Below, in pieces: positions 60,901 to 64,000 of a stretch of DNA of 64,000 nucleotides. How positions within the stretch are numbered: position 1 is the first letter of the stretch; every line of letters starts with the position of its first letter. This DNA is from Bombus terrestris (taxonomy: Eukaryota; Arthropoda; Insecta; Hymenoptera; Apidae), in contig NC_063277.1 in assembly GCF_910591885.1 (NCBI RefSeq), forward strand, positions 3,410,001 to 3,474,000, read 5' to 3'. The notes beneath the pieces are model-generated. The model worked only from the letters and a program-made list of their open reading frames with translations, was not told where the DNA came from and did not search any database. Both the position numbers and the translations under genes were made by a program.

Positions 60901-63900
60901 ATATATACTATTACGTATTAACGTATAACGTTATATACTATTACTATATAACGTATAACGTTATATACTATTACTATATAACGTATAACGTTATATACTA
61001 TTACTATATAACGTATAACGATATATACTATTCCGTACTATCGTATAACGTTATATACTATTACGTAATAACGTATAACGTTATATAGTATTGCCATATC
61101 ACGTATAACGTTGTATATTATTACGTACTAACGTATAATGTTATATACTATTACTATATAACGTATAACGATATATACTATTCCGTACTATCGTATAACG
61201 TTATATATTATTACTATATAACGCATAACGTTATATACTATTACTATATAGCGTATATCGTTATATACTATTACTATATAACGTATAACGTTATATACTA
61301 TTACTATATAACGTATAACGTTATATACTATTACTATATAACGTATAACGTTATATACTATTACTATATAACGTATAACGTTATATACTATTACTATATA
61401 ACGTATAACGTTATATACTATTACGTACTATCGTATAACGTTATATACTATTACTATATAACGCATAACGTTATATACTATTACTATATAACGTATAACG
61501 TTATATACTATTACTATATAACGTATAACGTTATATACTATTATTATATAACGCACAACGTTATATAATATTACTATATAACGTATAACGTTATATACTA
61601 TTACTATATAACGTATAACGTTATATACTTATACTATATAACGTATAACGTTATATACTATTACTATATAACGCATAACGTTATATACTATTACTATATA
61701 ACGTATAACGATATATACTATTACTATATAACGTATAACGATATATACTATTCCGTACTATCGTATAACGTTATATACTATTACTGTATAATGCATAACG
61801 TTATGTACTATTACTATATAACGTATAACGTTATATACTATTACTATATAGCGCATAACGTTATATAATATTACTATATAACGTATAACGTTATATACTA
61901 TTACTATATAACGTATAACGATATATACTATCACGTATTAACGTATAACGTTATATACTATTACTATATAACGTATAACGTTATATACTATTACTATATA
62001 ACGTATAACGTTATATACTATTACTATATAACGTATAACGATATATACTATTACGTATTAACGTATAACGTTATATACTATTATTATATAACGCACAACG
62101 TTATATAATATTACTATATAACGTATAACGTTATATACTATTACTATATAACGTATAACGTTATATACTTATACTATATAACGTATAACGTTATATACTA
62201 TTACTATATAACGCATAACGTTATATACTATTACTATATAACGTATAACGATATATACTATTACTATATAACGTATAACGATATATACTATTCCGTACTA
62301 TCGTATAACGTTATATACTATTACTGTATAATGCATAACGTTATGTACTATTACTATATAACGTATAACGTTATATACTATTACTATATAGCGCATAACG
62401 TTATATAATATTACTATATAACGTATAACGTTATATACTATTACTATATAACGTATAACGATATATACTATCACGTATTAACGTATAACGTTATATACTA
62501 TTACTATATAACGTATAACGTTATATACTATTACTATATAACGTATAACGTTATATACTATTACTATATAACGTATAACGATATATACTATTACGTATTA
62601 ACGTATAACGTTATATACTATTACTATATAACGTATAACGTTATATACTATTACGTACTATCGTATAGCGTTATATACTATTACTATATAACGTATAACG
62701 TTATATACTATTACTATATAACGTATAACGTTATATACTATTACTATATAACGTATAACGTTATATACTATTACTATATAACGTATAACGTTATATACTA
62801 TTACTATATAACGTATAACGATATATACTATTACGTATTAACGTATAACGTTATATACTATTACTATATAACGTATAATGTTATAAACTATTACTATATA
62901 ACGTATAACGTTATATACTATTACTATATAACGTATAACGATATATACTATTACGTAATAACGTATAACGTTATATAGTATTGCCATATCACGTATAACG
63001 TTGTATATTATTACGTACTAACGTATATCGTTATATACTATTACTATATAACGTATAACGTTATATACTATTACTATATAACGTATAACGTTATATACTA
63101 TTACTATATAACGTATAACGTTATATACTATTAATATATAACGCATAACGTTATATAATATTACTATATAACGTATAACGTTATATACCATTACTATATA
63201 ACGTATAACGTTATATACTATTACTATGTAACGTATAACGTTATATACTATTACGTAATAACGTATAACGTTATATAGTATTGCCATATCACGTATAACG
63301 TTGTATATTATTACGTACTAACGTATAATGTTATATACTATTACTATATAACGTATAACGATATATACTATTCCGTACTATCGTATAACGTTATATACTA
63401 TTACTATATAACGCATAACGTTATATACTATTACTATATAGCGTATATCGTTATATACTATTACTATATAACGCATAACGTTATATAATATTACTATATA
63501 ACGTATAACGTTATATACTATTACTATATAACGTATAACGTTATATACTATTACTATATAACGTATAACGTTATATACTATTACTATATAACGTATAACG
63601 TTATATACTATTACTATATAACGTATAACGTTCTATACTATAACTATATAACGCATAACGTTATATAATATTACTATATAACGTATAACGTTATATACTA
63701 TTACTATATAACGTATAACGTTATATACTATTACTATATAACGTATAACGTTATATACTATTACTATATGACGCATAACGTTATATAATATTACTATATA
63801 ACGTATAACGTTATATACTATTATTATATAACGTATAACGTTATATACTTATACTATATATCGTATAACGTTATATACTATTACTATATAACGCATAACG

Positions 63901-64000
63901 TTATATACTATTACTATATAACGTATAACGATATATACTATTACGTATTAACGTATAACGTTATATACTATTACTATATAACGTATAACGTTATATACTA
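60901..64000. repeat. 4,320-bp unit, copy 2, cut by window end
   Basis: Tandem copy of 56581-60900, running off the window after 3,100 bp. Small differences exist, for example an ACGCACAACG monomer near 62083 where copy 1 has ACGCATAACG near 57763, and CGTATAGCG near 62664. Confidence 0.83.

Larger units (their letters stand above)
33966..64000. repeat. 30-bp satellite array, register block 5
   Basis: About 1,001 monomers all starting at 6 modulo 30 for 30 kb without one insertion or deletion that is not a multiple of 30. It is organised in nested long units (2,550 bp, about 7.1 kb and 4,320 bp). Frequent variants here are TTCTATACTATAACTATATAACGC, TATATGACGCATAACG, ATACTTATACTATATATCG, ACTATGTCACATATATCGC and ATAATGTTATAAACTATTAC. 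The array continues beyond the window. No gene is visible. Confidence 0.97.

Noticed and set aside
1..64000. Dozens of open frames of 60-241 codons on both strands with decapeptide repeats (YIVIVYNVIR on minus, YYYYITYNVI on plus)
   Set aside because: They follow automatically from a 30-bp monomer that lacks stops in these frames. The composition is pure satellite translation, with no start context, codon bias or domain.
1..64000. CRISPR array (30-bp repeats)
   Set aside because: There are no unique spacers; the units abut directly. No cas genes, and the context is eukaryotic satellite.
1..64000. CENP-B box or telomeric repeat
   Set aside because: No TTCG....A..CGGG-like motif and no telomere heptamer/hexamer/pentamer arrays are present in the monomer or the variants read.
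1..64000. TATA-box promoters in each monomer
   Set aside because: TATATA-like strings are inevitable in this composition. There is no initiator, gene or transcript evidence.

Overview
This window contains no gene that I can name. It is almost entirely one AT-rich satellite DNA with a 30-bp monomer, about 62.1 of 64.0 kb or roughly 2,070 monomers. The canonical monomer has a left half TACTATTACTATATA and a right half ACGTATAACGTTATA. It is interrupted by three near-identical copies of a 645-bp non-satellite segment at 20039-20683, 22870-23514 and 33321-33965. Long homogenised tandem arrays with higher-order repeats (HORs) are typical of eukaryotic heterochromatin (centromeric, pericentromeric or B/sex-chromosome blocks). 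The CpG-rich but AT-biased composition would fit an invertebrate with little DNA methylation. That taxonomic guess is weak, because nothing in the window identifies a species.

Layout. 1-9360 is in one 30-bp register and is dominated in its first 5 kb by an approximately 1.26-kb HOR. A 32-bp monomer at 9361-9392 shifts the register by 2 bp, the only slip I found in the satellite itself. 9393-20038 carries a second copy of earlier segments and then, from about 12.9 to 19.4 kb, a 660-bp (22-monomer) HOR with shortened variants. 19404-22234 and 22235-25065 are a 2,831-bp tandem duplication, each unit holding one 645-bp segment. 25771-29130 is a 1,680-bp tandem duplication. 29.2-34.0 kb is a shortened paralogue of about 11.7-20.7 kb and holds the third 645-bp copy. 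From 33966 to the end the array runs 30 kb in perfect register and is built of long nested units: 2,550 bp (36.15-41.25 kb), about 7.11-7.14 kb (37.9-52.2 kb, with a partial third copy to about 60.9 kb) and 4,320 bp (56.58 kb to the window edge).

How it works as a system. Within the monomer the right half is nearly invariant, while the left half is drawn from a small set of alternative words. Several words create perfect palindromes resembling bZIP sites (ATTACGTAAT, and a TGACGTCA variant of the right half present 14 times). Because 30 is a multiple of 3, many long open frames encoding decapeptide repeats (such as YIVIVYNVIR) arise automatically. I treat all of these as artefacts. The 645-bp segment has overlapping unrecognised open frames on the minus strand. 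It is best read as one insertion or gene fragment trapped in the satellite and then copied with it.
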